From the NCBI GenBank assembly GCA_034769895.1, contig CM068368.1, forward strand, positions 338,605,076 through 338,669,075: DNA of 64,000 nt, given 5' to 3'. Source of the stretch: Magicicada septendecula (taxonomy: Eukaryota; Arthropoda; Insecta; Hemiptera; Cicadidae). The translations under genes and the position numbers were made by a program. This document shows, piece by piece, positions 1 to 12,412 of this stretch (within the stretch, counting starts at the first letter, position 1; each line of letters begins with the position of its first letter). The notes below the pieces were generated by a model. That model worked only from the letters and a program-made list of their open reading frames with translations. It had not been told where the DNA came from and made no database searches.

Positions 1-163
1 AATGGGATTCGTAAGAGGTACAATAACAGAATTCGTAATCGTATATGTACATTCTGAAGTATTCCTATTTACAATTCCTGTAATTATTATTCTGTTATTC
101 CTATTAGTTCTGCCATTCTTGTTACAATTTAGACATTTCTGGTGTATATATTTAACTAATAGG

Positions 164-165
<2 letters not shown>

Positions 166-208
<43 letters not shown>
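166..208. repeat. (TG)n microsatellite
   Basis: An uninterrupted TG dinucleotide run of about 21 copies, ending in a short G run. The valine-cysteine stretch it produces in translation is an artefact of the repeat and not a protein. Confidence 0.97.
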
Positions 209-209
<1 letters not shown>

Positions 210-1059
210 GGGCATTTCAACTTAAGTTTACGTTGTTTGAGACTGACGCATATATTTTGTTACTACATTATGCTCGAACTGGCACACATTTAGTTACCAA
301 AAAGTGTAAACGAATAAGAACAAACAAATCTAAGAAGTTGGATATAATATATTACATTAAACACATTTCTAATTAACACAGTGACTATGTTTGCTTAATG
401 AAATAATATTCTGATCTGATTCCGATCTGGAAAAGTAATATTCGCAACTGAAGGAATAATGTTGAGTAGACGTCATTAGTGTGATGGAATTAAATCGACA
501 CCAGAGGTAATATAACAAGTTTTATTAAACGGTTTCATTCAAATTACGTTTAACTTAACAATTCTTCCTCCTAAATTAAAAAAAAAACATTACACAAATA
601 CTCATAATAAATAATAACAATAACTAAAATAATTAGTTTTAATAAATCGTAATTAAACAAAAAAACATTTTCCGATCTCCAAACAGATTGGGTCTGTACA
701 CCATTCATATTCGTATGCCTCAGCTAATTCTACCTGTCACGTAGACAAAAAGTGGAAAGGCATCAGAATCCTCCCGACATAAGGAGGGACTATCGTGTTG
801 TTTAGAGGTCTGCCTCGTTATTCATCAAATTGTTATTTGTCGGATCAATAGTGCGTATTCCATTACGCAATAAACAACAGACTTGGCATTGCATAGCGGT
901 TTATATCGTTTTGTCCGTCGTCATAGGAATATTATGAAATTGGTCTTTACTTGGAACTCTAATTCCTACAAAAACAAAAATCCATAATGACCCATGGAAA
1001 TAGTATTACTCTTATTTCCTTATTCTATCAACTAAGTTTAAAATGCTCGCACACTTTCA
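209..1059. other. AT-rich spacer without a recognisable gene
   Basis: No open frame with recognisable protein similarity on either strand. The sequence is AT-rich with short A and T runs. I see no structured repeat in it. Confidence 0.6.
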
Positions 1060-1504
1060 TTATGAGCATGTTGCATTGTGTAATGTCCTCATTTGATTTT
1101 CATAGGGCCCTTTAAACCTGCTTGCCACTGTGCCACCTACACCACTTTTGTTGCTGAAAATGCCACTCGGCTTCGACATTAAAATCTTTTTCATGAAAAC
1201 ATAAATTAGTAAAATTTTTCTTGTTTTTGTGTTGAGCAGCGTTTCCATCAGAGAAGTAATAAATCTTATTTATAACTTCAAACTTTGCTTCAAAAAATTC
1301 AAGAAGCTTTTTCTGGAAGCAGTAAACCTCTTCGGTGTTGTGTTCAAGACAGTCTGTATTACACGTAGCTAATATGCTCTGTTTTTTCTTCTTGTCTTTT
1401 ATGGTAAACCACAAATGGGTGGACAGTGGCATGATCACTTGACCAATGGTAGCTCTCGGCTTCGTCTTGAATAACAAACGTTTTTTAAGAGTAATTGTTC
1501 GCAA
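1060..1504 (-). pseudogene. Frameshifted fragment of a multi-copy arthropod protein (FSDG/KNKKNF family)
   Basis: Read on the minus strand, one frame carries IYYFSDGNAAQHKNKKNF, then a CFHEKDF segment and AEWHF. A second overlapping frame continues with SGVGGTVASRFKGPYENQ and a stop. From memory, these segments follow each other in one frame in an uncharacterised, multi-copy protein family of aphids and other arthropods, where the aspartate-glycine and histidine motifs are conserved. Here the switch of frame near position 1160 and the lack of an upstream part mark a broken copy. The family function is not known to me. Its scattered, high-copy distribution suggests a mobile origin, which is inference. 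Confidence 0.6.
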
Positions 1505-3599
1505 GAAGAAAAAATTAGATAATTTTTTCTCACTATAAGTCTCTATAATACATAAATGTTAACCAAGACCACTGTCTGTATTTTTCACTTCATCATATAT
1601 CCACAGCTTCATAAAACAACACGTTACAATTAATTACACATGTTATTAAATGCAATTCTGGTACACGACGGAATGCAAGCACAATGCAAGAGTGAGGGAA
1701 GCGCTTGAATCTGTGTTGACATGTATAAACCTGTTAAAACATGAACATTTTCAGATTCAAGTTACTAATTATACTGAAATTAAGTGAGATTATCTATAAA
1801 TTCTAACTATATAATGTAGTGACAAAGAAGTGTTTTATTTGTGTAGTAAAAAATGATGATAGATTAAATATAGTAGGTTTCCATTAATAGTGGCAGATTA
1901 GCCACTGTCTTATACTTTGTTTTAGGCTGAACAACACATTTGTACGTTTTATAAATCATGAACCCATTACCATCCCACTTTTAAAATTTGGTGATATATT
2001 AAAAACAATATAAAATATTACCCAAATTATTTCAAAAATTTTGAAATTGCGCTTTTGAAAAATGTTAATCAAAATTTTGATTTTGGATTTGAAAAAAATT
2101 TTCCTCTTATGTCCTATTGTGTTGTATATCAAGATAAAGGTCATACAAATTCTAAAAAATGAGACTTATCCCACTTCTCTGTGTTAATTAGATGAGCTGC
2201 AATCTCATTTTCAAAATTTGTCGTCCCTGCATTTTTGCACAATTTTTGAAAACTTTACATTCGTACAACTTCAAAACCGTTCAACATATTATCATGAATA
2301 CTGGTGTTTTTCTTTTTCTTGATGAAACAACTCTGTAGCAAATTTCATAAAATTCCAAGATGTTGAGGTAAGTCGCTGTGTTGATTTGACATGGAATTAC
2401 CCTACACTAAGTTTCTTTTAGCTAAGTTTATAAGGATAACAATAATGTCTTTACGAGAAGTATCGTAACACGAATCGGATTACTCACATTATTCTATGTA
2501 AAATTTTGGCTATGATTGCAAGACTTTTTGTTGCCCGAGCCAATTTTGAGAGTCAATGCGGAAAGCAAGAAAAACAAGAATGTAATTGCAAGAAAAAAAC
2601 TTTCTGATAGCAACTAGAGATACATAAAATAATTTGACATGAATAAGCTATAAATTGTTCATCTCAAAAAGTTCTACCGTCATAATTTATGTTTTAGTCA
2701 TGACTATATTTGTTGTACTATAGACTCGTGTAGCGCTCGGGGCCGATTACCATCAGTATCAGTATGGTTTCATCATTGAGAGCGTTGTGATGTGAATGCT
2801 CAGTGTGCATTTAACTGGGGTGTAAAAATTTAAATTACTTTATTGATTACAATTGTTTGTCAGTAGTAATAATGGATTATTGTTTTGTGAAAAAGAATTA
2901 ATTGTTGAAATGCGTGTAAATTAGATAAAAGTGATAGCCTATATACATATAATTTTTTAACTGTGTCTGGAGTCAATTTGACATTCCACACTGAAGACCA
3001 TAAGGTCTACAGATCCTCTAAAGTAACAATGCAAGTGAAACGATTTTCTACTTGATTTTTATTCCTGGTTCACACACACACACACACACGCGCGCGCACA
3101 GTTATCCGAACGCATACTGAGCATAAAGTTGATTATCGTGTTACTACCAAAGAAAGATGATTTTTCTTTCAATGTTCAATTAATTCTTAAAAATCCAAAA
3201 CAATACATCATTATTTGTTATGCATAAGACTACATTGACTGCACTATTTAGGGAACAAAAGCAAATAGGATGTTCGGTGCTATCTGCCCATTAATGAACA
3301 GTACGTAAGTTGAATTCAGTCCGAAACAGATGCATGTCCGTTCATCGTGTGCATTTAGTCTCGGCAATTCTGTAGTGAATACAAAATTATTTATGTTTAG
3401 ATTTTTTGCTTAAAATGATGAGACAATATTGGAAAGTTTAAAGTCTTACTGACAAAACTGAAATTATTCTTGAATTAAAATAAAGAAAATCTGCAACTAT
3501 TTTAGCTACGGAATATGGAGTAGGAGCATCAACTGTACCAAATAATAAAGAAAAAGAATTCATCTTTCCTTAGTTATTATGTATTAGGTCCGTTAGGTC
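1505..3599. other. AT-rich intergenic stretch
   Basis: Nothing here reads as a gene. It holds a short (CA)n tract at about 3071-3088 followed by CG dinucleotides, and an AT-rich patch at 1950-2160 with short self-complementary segments around AATCAAAATTTTGATT. Part of it may be untranslated or flanking sequence of the broken gene fragment to its left, but that is not demonstrable here. Confidence 0.5.
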
Positions 3600-3918
3600 A
3601 CATTATGCCACCGTCAGAGGGAACAAGTAGTAACCTTGTGCTGTGACGTCCATACGGGAAAGGGCGTTGTTGTATGCCTTCGCGTGCAGATGTCGCGTTG
3701 TTAGTGACTGAGCCTCGCATACCCCAGCCAGACTTCCGTAATGCCCCAACAGCAGGAAGACTGATGACCAGGGGCTGTGCGGGACGAAGGGCATGCCCGT
3801 CGCCCGGTCGTATACTACGTCCCGAGCTTCAAGTAGAGCTCCTGCCGCAGGGACCATGGGTGGGGTCTGGATTAAGGGTGTGCCCTGCTACAGGCCGTGG
3901 GAGTCAATTAAGTGTTAA

Positions 3919-4237
3919 TTAATTGAGGTTAAGAGTACGCCGAGGCCGGGTCCAAGATTCTCCTGGCACAGATTGATAGCGACCGAGGGCGCTAATCAGG
4001 TGGTTGCCCTGGAATCGGGCGCTGAGACGATAGAATTTTTGGGACAGTGTCCGTATAATGGCGTCCAGGGAACGGACACGCAGGGAGTCACGGATGGTTT
4101 TGTTTGATGTCAGGTAGTGGGCTTTACACGCCCAGCGCAATCCTCGGTCAAGGAAAGACTAGAGCTTTCGCTTATGGGTCTTGGCCAAGTAGCCCCAAAC
4201 GGGTATCGCGTAGGTAACCATCGGCACCACATAGGTG
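3919..4237 (-). pseudogene. 3' end of a Jockey-like non-LTR retrotransposon ORF2
   Basis: The minus strand encodes VTYAIPVWGYLAKTHKRKL, a stop, then RWACKAHYLTSN, and ends after about 65 more residues at a stop near 3919. The pattern of tyrosine-alanine-x-x-valine-tryptophan-glycine followed by threonine-histidine-x-x-x-leucine is characteristic of the region after the reverse transcriptase fingers and palm in Jockey-clade elements. The final residues resemble their extreme C-terminus. The TAG interrupts what is usually a leucine-glutamine, so a CAG to TAG change is likely. The GC-rich 3603-3918 stretch downstream is probably its 3' untranslated region. The copy is 5'-truncated and dead. I found no convincing target duplication. 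Confidence 0.75.
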
Positions 4238-4266
4238 GAAACAGGAGGAAGACTGGGCGAACTCAC

Positions 4267-4318
4267 TTGTAGTTGAGCCAAACACACAGCATAGCAAGAC
4301 GAACACCACGCGAAGCAT
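4267..4318 (-). CDS. Candidate signal-peptide first exon of a secreted protein
   Basis: A minus-strand ATG opens 17 codons, MLRVVFVLLCCVFGSTT, and one extra base, followed directly by the donor GTGAGT. A short basic start, a hydrophobic core with leucine, valine and cysteine, and small residues at the end are what a secretory signal looks like. Insect cuticle and chitin-binding genes commonly put just this segment in exon 1 with a phase-1 intron, as here. The gene would continue to lower coordinates, but no matching exon is visible between 1 and 4260, so the rest probably lies outside the window. It cannot be exon 1 of the CBM14 gene at 39-52 kb, because that gene lies on the wrong side. It may be a neighbouring paralogue or a chance ORF. 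Confidence 0.45.
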
Positions 4319-5052
4319 GTTGAGAAATATAACAAAAACGACTTTCAACGTCAACGAATAGGTGAAACCATCGTTGATATTACACAAGACTTTTAAAAAC
4401 TGCGATCTTAGCAATGGGATTTGCTGAACTACGACGAAGATATTCTCGATTTTCGGGTTATTCGGATTAGGAAATTGTATTTAAAAACTCAAAAGACAGA
4501 GTAAGGCGAAGGAAAGGATGGCAACGAAGAAGATCAGACCTTTGAATAGTCACACATTTTAATATTTTGATAATGGTATGAATATAATCAGACAAAAGTT
4601 TACAGTTGGCTAAGCAAAAAGAATATGAACTTTATTCTTTTCTTAAACTTTATTCTTTATAAAAATATAAACTTTATTTATATTCTTTTTATTCTAAAAC
4701 GGAATCGTAATTTGGCGGCTAGAGAGCCCGGCAGTATAGTAAAAAAAATTGTGTTTTTTATTACAAATTAGAAATTTAGAATTTTTCTATTTATATATTT
4801 TAGAACTTTATGATTCTAAAACGGAGTCGTGATATGGCGGCTAGATAAATGCATCGGTGTAGAAAAAGAAACGATTTTTCTATTAAAACACAATTAATAG
4901 CGTATTTTCTATCTACATTTTAATTGTTTATGATTTAGCCATTTAAGAGACAAGCAAAACATATTCTAATAGATTTAGAACTTATATAAGTAAGTGTACT
5001 GTATATTTCTTACAACAAGCGCAAGCTCAACAAATTAGGTTAACCAGAAAAT
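4319..5052. other. AT-rich stretch with a direct duplication
   Basis: No gene is seen. Two copies of about 37 bp, each beginning ATTCTAAAACGGA and containing TGGCGGCTAGA, start at 4691 and 4813, 122 bp apart in the same orientation. Confidence 0.6.
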
Positions 5053-5103
5053 TGATTAAACAGATTATTCCTTAGGCTTTCACGGCCGGTGTCATTTGAA
5101 TTG

Positions 5104-5517
5104 TGAAAGATATCCGGGCTGTTTGGCCGTGGTCCCTGGTTAAAAACAAAACCAAACGTTTCGGCAGCTCCACTGGCTGCCATCATCAGTGGTATAAAAT
5201 TTCTGCACTTTGGGTGTCTACGTGCAGGCCCACAGTACTGTGGTATAGACTAAAGCTGTCCTGCCATGCTACCTGTACATATAAATTCAGCAAAGTCCCA
5301 CGTACAGGTAAAAATGACACCATCAACCAATCACAACAGAGATGGTGTATGATTGGCTCGCACCAAGCTACGCCATTATGTGACTCACTTGTTTTCCAAG
5401 AAATACTGTGGGGAAGGCTGCTGATTTCCCGCGATGCTACCTGTGCTAATTGTTTACTAATTGCAACCCCCGCACAGGTAAGTTAACTTAAGGGCCAAAC
5501 AGCCCGGATATCTTTCA
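5104..5517. mobile_element. Small non-autonomous inverted-repeat element
   Basis: The two ends are near-perfect inverted copies of about 24 bp: the left begins TGAAAGATATCCGGGCTG and the right ends with its reverse complement, both carrying GGCTGTTTGGCC. There is no coding capacity. A 13-bp direct repeat, TGATTAAACAGAT, lies at 5053-5065 and again immediately after the element at 5518-5530, so the inserted unit may really begin near 5066 and include the GGCTTTCACGGCCGG segment. The internal block with CGTTTCGGCAG and CTGCCATCATCAGTG recurs at about 29460-29555 and 32680-32770, showing that this is an interspersed family. Its class is not clear. Confidence 0.7.
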
Positions 5518-5562
5518 TGATTAAACAGATGCTTACATCCCCTAAATAATAAATGTCTTACC

Positions 5563-5582
5563 GTGTGTGTGTGTGTGTGTGT
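5563..5582. repeat. (GT)10 microsatellite
   Basis: A perfect GT dinucleotide run. Confidence 0.95.
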
Positions 5583-5723
5583 AAGAACTGGTAGACATAA
5601 ACGTAGGTGAGCTTACAAGTCGGCGAAGTTAAGGACCGTATTAATGCCAGAGATTAAAAAAATTAGGTAGTAAAAAACCTCTTACAAGTTTCAAAACTAT
5701 CTAATGATCTTTCTGACGCCCCC

Positions 5724-5726
<3 letters not shown>

Positions 5727-5769
<43 letters not shown>
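5727..5769. repeat. (TC)n microsatellite
   Basis: A perfect TC dinucleotide run of about 21 copies. Confidence 0.97.
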
Positions 5770-5773
<4 letters not shown>

Positions 5774-6238
5774 CTGAATCTTATCGTCCTCACAGTATAA
5801 CGATAATACGATGGTATACAATGACCAGCATCATGAAGATAATGATTCTATTTTAAAGGCTTTTGTTTCACCAATATAGAAAACTATGATACTTGGCATA
5901 ATTATAATTATGCAGCATGAGTTTTGATGATCATATAAATTTAGGTGGTTTCAAAGTACTTTTTGGTGCTGATTTCAGTTTTAACATTCTTTTTTCTCTA
6001 TAACCTACAATTTTTTTGCAATTCAAATGAGTGTAAATAATATTAAAAAACCAGGTAATTTAGATTTCGCAAAGTGAGAATTTTTTTAGGACAAGAGGAA
6101 TCAGTTAGCAACACTTGTTATACCCCAGCTGGCTTTCTGTTGGCCCAAACAATGCACGAAGGGAATAAGCAGTATTGTGTTGCTTTGAGGTTATGTGAGT
6201 GTTTTTTTTAAATGCTTAATCATATTTGATTAATTAAA

Positions 6239-6352
6239 ATGTCTTAGCGTAAGTTTTTAAATAACCCAGATACTTTTTGTTATATTTGCGGAAACTATGT
6301 AATTCTAAAACAGAGAGCGGACATTACAAGTTTTGTGAAAAATGTGTACTAT
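6239..6352 (+). pseudogene. Cc8L18.2-like gene, 5' part, cut by the hAT insertion
   Basis: An ATG at 6239 is followed by a TAG at the third codon, then RKFLNNPDTFCYICG and about 20 more residues that match the start of the copy at 45569. The frame runs up to the hAT insertion at 6353 and resumes at 21175. The cysteine pair in FCYICG suggests a metal-binding N-terminus, seen in both copies. The early TAG replaces the serine of the other copy, so this copy was probably already inactive. Function is unknown. The name follows my memory of Cc8L18.2-like proteins in arthropod annotations and should be treated as provisional. Confidence 0.6.
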
Positions 6353-6550
6353 CATGGGCGTAGGCAGAAATTTTGTTAGGGGGGGGCCATACACAACATT
6401 GATTTATTAATTTACTCAATCAAAGTAAACCCAGCATAACCATTGTTTCTCCTTTAGGTTTAGGTACTCAATGAAAAAAATTCAGACACATTTAATCGCT
6501 TTATTAATTGCTCTTAAAAAATGAAATGAAAGAAACTGAAACTTTGAAAC

Positions 6551-8387
6551 TTATAACACTAGCCGTCTTGGATTCTCGGAAAATCTTTCAATAACTTCCA
6601 TCTCCAACTCTTTCTTCTTTTCCAAAACCAATTTCTTATGGACACTCATTAAGCATAATCCGTTTAAGCGGTTTTCTGTTACTGTCGATCTCAACCATGT
6701 TTTAACACGTCTTAAGGTGCTAAATGACCTTTCAATAGTACTCGTGGAACAAGGCTGCGCTATTGAGATTGTTAGGGCATTTTTTATGGCAGGAAAGAAT
6801 GTGTTGGCTTCTTTAATCACTTCGACTATTTCCAAGTCTTTTAACGCCTGCCGATCAAGGTTTTTTTCGCTCCACACATTATACCACATTATACCATCAG
6901 CTTCAGATTCATACCCGTCCAGTTCGTAAAAATCAGCAAAACATCTCGCTCTCTGTTTCAAATCTTCGATGGTCGAATCTAGCATGAGGAAGGGATGTAG
7001 AGATAGTATGGAAAATGCCGGTACATTGTCCTCAGAAAATCTGTTCTCCAATGCTGACGTAAACGAGTCAAGGTATGGAATAAGTATCGATTGTTTCCAG
7101 TACTCGGCAGGTGAAGCTGCAGGAGGATTCGAACGGTGCTGCTGGCGTTCGACAACTCTGGGTGGCTGAAGTTCTACTGTTATTTGCGCTGCAGTGGCAT
7201 GGGCAGAAACGAGAAGATCCTCCATAATGGCATCAGCAGTTTCGCGGTGAGCTTTCACTACGGCCAGAATTTTCTTAATGTGGTTCGCACATTGAAGAAG
7301 ATCTAAACTTGTTGACTGCAGAATATTTGCAACAGGTTCTAGTAAAGCGGAGTACTTGGCTATAATGCAGGTAGAGATAATAAATACAGGTTTCGTGGCA
7401 ACACAGTGCAGCTGAAAGGCTGTCTTCCTTGTAGCAGTGTTTCCTTCTTGTGCCAGTCTCTCCAGACCCTGCACAATTCCCACAAAATTATTTTTGAAGA
7501 TGGAAATGCTTCTGTATTTCTGAGACCACCTTGTCTCGCACAGAGTCGGTATGTTTGGAACGTACTTTTTCCTTAAAACGGATTCTCGGAAAAAGTTTAT
7601 AATGTCCTTTATAGTGGACACCGTGTTACGGATTTCAGCGACGCGATTCAGATCGTTCACCACCAGGTTTAACCGATGGCTTGCACAATGAAAAAACAGA
7701 GCTTTCCTGTATTTTTCTCTTATTATTTTTTGCACACCACCATCTTTCCCTGCCATAGTCGCACAGCCATCGTATCCTTGTCCGACACATTTTTGTGGAT
7801 CTAGTTCTTCTCTTTCTAGAAATTTGTCGATTGTATCCGCTAATGTTTTAGCATCCATAGCTTATAATTCTTCAAATCCGAGAAATTCTTCACATACCAT
7901 CATTTTTTCTTCATCAAAAAAATCTTACTCCGATAGATAACTGTTCCTTTCCTGATATATCGGCTGTCTCGTCCGCCAATATAGAATACGCACACGATTT
8001 TTTAACGTCTCTGAGTATGAGATCTTTCACAGCACTACCACACAAATTAATTAGTTCGTTTTGTATTTGCGGAGACATATAGGTAGCATTCTTTTTACCC
8101 TCTATATGTCGCTTTAACTCATTGTCACCACTATCGATTCTCATTTTAATCAAGTCTTCTAAAATTCCTTCGTGTTGCTCTTTGCCCCTTAAGGGTAAAT
8201 CGTGAACTCCACAAAAGATTATGGTTGAGATTATTGACGCCATAATTTTTCGGTTTTTTTCTATTAACTTCTGGTGCGCAGATACCAACTGAACATCTAC
8301 GGGTACTTCGTCCATAAAGGATTTTGCTGCTTTGGTTGCCGCCAAGTGCCACCGACTTTCAACATGGTTCTTGCAATATTCATGCAT
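6551..8387 (-). pseudogene. hAT transposase (zinc finger MYM-type 1-like), C-terminal part
   Basis: Two minus-strand frames (8387-7914 and 7858-6551) join into one transposase that would cut and paste the surrounding hAT. The first has the ADETADIS segment typical of the start of the catalytic core. The second has GQGYDGCATMAG and FFHCASHRLNLVVNDL, then near its end the hAT dimerisation region with TIERSFSTLRRVKTWLRST. Between the frames, a frameshift at a T run near 7914 and an in-frame TAA just before 7858 break it. The N-terminal zinc finger was separated by the gypsy insertion at 8392 and lies at 20777-20995. With these lesions and the split it cannot make a working enzyme. Confidence 0.9.
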
Positions 8388-8391
8388 ATGT

Positions 8392-11220
8392 TGTAACGAT
8401 AATAAATGAAGGCGTGCGTTTAGTTACTTATAAAATGTTAGATGTAGCCTCACCTCGGGTTCGTCTATTTGTAACCAGAGAATATTTCGTTACATACAAT
8501 GTTATTGTGAACAGGTTACTTGTATATATGTCGTGTGCACTTGAATTACACCGTCCGTTAGAAATGTCGACTCGTAATATGGACAAATAATGTAGCGACA
8601 AACTCGCACTGGAGTCGTCGATGTAAATTATAAATGTATTATGTCGAACGGCGAATGTTTTTTTGTAAATTGCCGCTTACTCCCACAATGCTGCTTCTTT
8701 TACGTGACGTCACTCAGCGATGCCAACTATCGGTTTCGCTGCAACCTGTGAATTTTATTTACTAAATGCGAACAGCAATAATAACGACTCACAATTATCA
8801 TCAAACATATATCCTTGTGGAATCCTTTATTCGGAAAAAACACTGGTTAACTGCTTTAATAATTTTTAAACAGAATAATCGCAATTGTAGTACAAATCAT
8901 AAATCTTCTCTTTACCAGTTGGCAGCAGTAGTTGCCAAACGTTCAGTATTTCTCGAGATCAAAACAATGCTTTTTGTTAATGTTTTTAAATAAAAATAAA
9001 TGTTATCTCAGGGCGTATATGGTTCGGGGACTTATAATTATACAAAATATTACACTATTAATCAAAATACAAGTTTACAATTATGGGATATTACAACGTT
9101 AGAGTGTTATGTGCACACAGAAATTGTATAGTGGTTACCAGTTTTATAAGGTTATGCCTATTTCAGGCTTTGATAGTTATTATGTAAATTAATAGTTCTT
9201 GTTGTGTTTAAAAAGGTGTTAATCTTATATGGTGTTATTAATGGTTGTTTCTAGTGTTCGTGTTATATGGTGTCTGTAGTTTAATTGATTATTACTCAAA
9301 ATTCGTGTATTCAAATGTGTGTGTTAAAGTACGATATAATGAGATGTCAGATTCACCAAATCCTCTTCTTGTACTCTTTTTGGGTAAAGATAGGGCCCAC
9401 GTACACGTCAGATCTTCTTTCTCGTCCCTCGTCCACTTCAAATCTTCTTCCTGATTGTTATTTCTTCTAATCCATATAATGGGTAGTCTTCTGTTGTTGC
9501 AAAACGTCTGTATAGTGTACTTCTAACAGTATTTATCTAGTTGTATTGTTTTTTCACACTTTATAACCCAAAATGTAAGACGATTTAAAAACGCGTCTAT
9601 TCGCTAAGATCGTTGTCAAAGCAGTCCCATTTTATTTATCCGAAATTTCTGGTTGCTATGGGTAAACTTGGAACCTGGTTGGTCAATTCGGGTAGACATT
9701 GTCATATACTTTTATTATTTCAGAATCTAAATTTGTTCAAAATCTTTAAACTAACGTAACTTTTCTATACTTAATGGGAGTTTAAAACCATTATCAGCAT
9801 TATTTTGATCTTCACATGTGTTATATTTAGACACCAAACATGCCTATTTTTGCTTAAGAACTATGGATGTTACAATTTTGTTATTTGGAATTTTCTTAAA
9901 TAACTTGATATGTGTTATTTTGTTTCTATATTCCTTGTATAGATTATTACCTATAAATACATCTACCTTTCCACATTTGCTTTACAAAATTTCTAATATA
10001 ATTGTTCAAAATTTACTAAATTTGGTTTCACCTGGCCTATGTAATAGTATTATTTTCATCATCATGTTTTAACATCTCTAACAATTAAATTAACTTCTAA
10101 CATTCATCAAAATGGTTTAACATATAACGTTATTTTAACAACACAAAATATATATTATTCTAATATTTAAATTCATGTCCACATGGCTATGATTATACCA
10201 ATTCCTTGCACAATAGTTGTTTTCTACTCAAACTGTATAGGTGTTTGACATTTAACAAAACATCTCTGTATAGTCTATTCTGCTTGGTTAATTCATTTAC
10301 CATGGTTTAACATCAGCTCTGTTGTTATATTTGTTAACACAACATAGAAAAAATGGAATTAATATCATTAAATTGGCATTCCTTAAAATTAATTGTATCC
10401 CCTGGTACATACAAAAAACACAACACAAATACTATTATATAAACACTGTGCTATCACATAAAACATGCACATTTAACAAAACAAATTCTATACTAATTAT
10501 TTAGTCCTTTGTCAGCTAATTTATGAATTATTCTGACACTGTCTATGTCATATTTACTATTTATATAGGTTTAAACATCCTTATTTTTACTGATGTTTGA
10601 CTTACAAAAATTACAATAAAGTGAACACTGTTGCTCTACCTCATACACAGTTCTAATAACCTTGTTACATTTACTGTTTATCTGTGTTTTATTCTTGTTA
10701 TAAATGTTATTGTGACCATGTTATAATTTGTTGTTTACTGGACAACCCTATGAACTCTATATGTGACAATTTTTGGTATGGTTCTTGTATCTATAACCAG
10801 GTGTATTTATATTTTTGTTACATTGATTAACTTAATTATTTAACAATATTTCTCTTACATAATATTATATGTTTGGGTTTATTATCCCTCACTTTGTATT
10901 TTGATTGTCTGGATTTAATGATACATCAACTGAAACCATTTGTTTCTTTATAGTCCTGGTTCATAAACCATTTGTCCTTATAAATCTTTGTTTGGTCAAT
11001 ACTGAAAGTTTATTGTCATAGCTGGGGTTTGAAGATATCTGCATCACTTAGCCTAAATCATTAATTTGGGTACGGTCAGTTGTCTTACTAGTCAGTCTAA
11101 AATTGTTAGTCGTTCCTCTTCACTATCATCTTGGAAGATATTGTTCTCCTTGTCAGCTTCTTAATCAAAGTCTTCATTAAGTCAGGTACGATATTATGTT
11201 GTTCTAAATGTCATGTTACA
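8392..11220 (-). repeat. 3' LTR of the gypsy element
   Basis: The LTR is 2829 bp and AT-rich, with TG...CA ends. It is downstream in element orientation. The length is unusually long for an insect Ty3/gypsy LTR. Several short ORFs inside it occur identically in the other LTR and carry no recognisable protein signature, so I do not annotate them. Confidence 0.97.
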
Positions 11221-12412
11221 TATTACCCTGCCACCAAATTTGATCATTTTAATAAAATATTGTTTTTGTTGAAATTATCAATTACCTTCTTTTTCATATT
11301 ATCATTTGTTATTCTTATTATGATCTGGTATACTTGTCTTTAATTATACGTGTTCTATCCCTGGAACATGTTACTTCCCTAACAAATTAATCACCATATA
11401 TTCTGGAATCAGTCGGGTGGCTCTCTTGACCTAATACCCCGCTGTCCTTACAATACATAATACATAAATAATATCGATTGCTGGAGCTATCTCGTCAGTC
11501 AATCACATTTAATAATCACTAGTCTATTCACGGCTAAATCAAATAAAAATAATAAAATATATTCTTTGGATTGTTCACTCAGTCTAACTTCTCAGATCTA
11601 AATATTTCTTTCCATTGATTCTTTCAGATGTTTATTTTCTTGTGGCGATATTAATAACATTTTTTATTTATTTTTTTTATTGGTACTATCTTCCTTCCTT
11701 CTTTATCAGTACTGCTTAATCTTCATTTTTCATTCACTATCTTCATTTAAATTGAAACATAACAAGTATTTGCATCTTCTGTTGTTGTTGATTCTCTCAC
11801 AATCATGATAGGTTATTTGTAATAAATTCGTTTCTAGTCTTGTCTTATTTTCATCGTCGACTGTCTACACTTGTCCTTTTTTATTCATTTTATAGCACTA
11901 TGGTTTCTTCTAATTTATGGATGTTGCATCCTTCTTTTATATTCCAATAATGAGTTCATATCTGTGTTTAATAAGAGGTGCTTGTTTTGTTTAGAATTTG
12001 GAAATTTATTCCCAGTTGTTTATCTGCTTGATTCATTATAACATTATCAAACTGTACTGTAAGTTGTCCTTACTATTCATTTGAATTCTGATATATTCAA
12101 ATTTGTTTATTTGGCTTGATTTAAAATTATATTTTGGATTATCAAAGTTGGTTAGATGAGCTTGCTATGTTCTTTGTGTTTTGAGTTTTATCATAATAAA
12201 TTCTACAATTCCAAATTAATTCTCATAAATAATTAGTTGTAAGTTGTTCTTACTTTTTCTTTAGAATTTTGTGGTTTTTATAATAATAAATTCTTCAATT
12301 CCAAATTAATTCTCATAAATCATTAGTTGTAAGTTGACCTTACTATTTCTTTAGAATTTTGTCGGTTTTATAATAATAAATTCTTCAATTCCAAATTAAT
12401 TCTCATAAATCA
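11221..12412 (-). other. Gypsy internal region between pol and 3' LTR
   Basis: This is about 1.2 kb of AT-rich sequence with no ORF that could be an envelope. The bases next to the LTR, read on the minus strand, are GGTGGCAGGG then TAATA, at best a weak polypurine tract. It also contains most of a 90-bp tandem repeat. Confidence 0.7.

Noticed and set aside
3603..3857. 84-codon GC-rich minus-strand ORF
   Set aside because: It lies directly after the end of the Jockey-like ORF and has no protein family character. It is probably the 3' untranslated part of that element.
8766..8993. Short ORFs inside the LTRs (also at 18318-18545, 9245-9470 and 18797-19022)
   Set aside because: They occur in both LTRs simply because these are copies, and none has a recognisable sequence character or coding-like composition.
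11221..12412. Possible envelope gene in the gypsy element
   Set aside because: No ORF of useful length, signal peptide or membrane anchor is present between pol and the 3' LTR.
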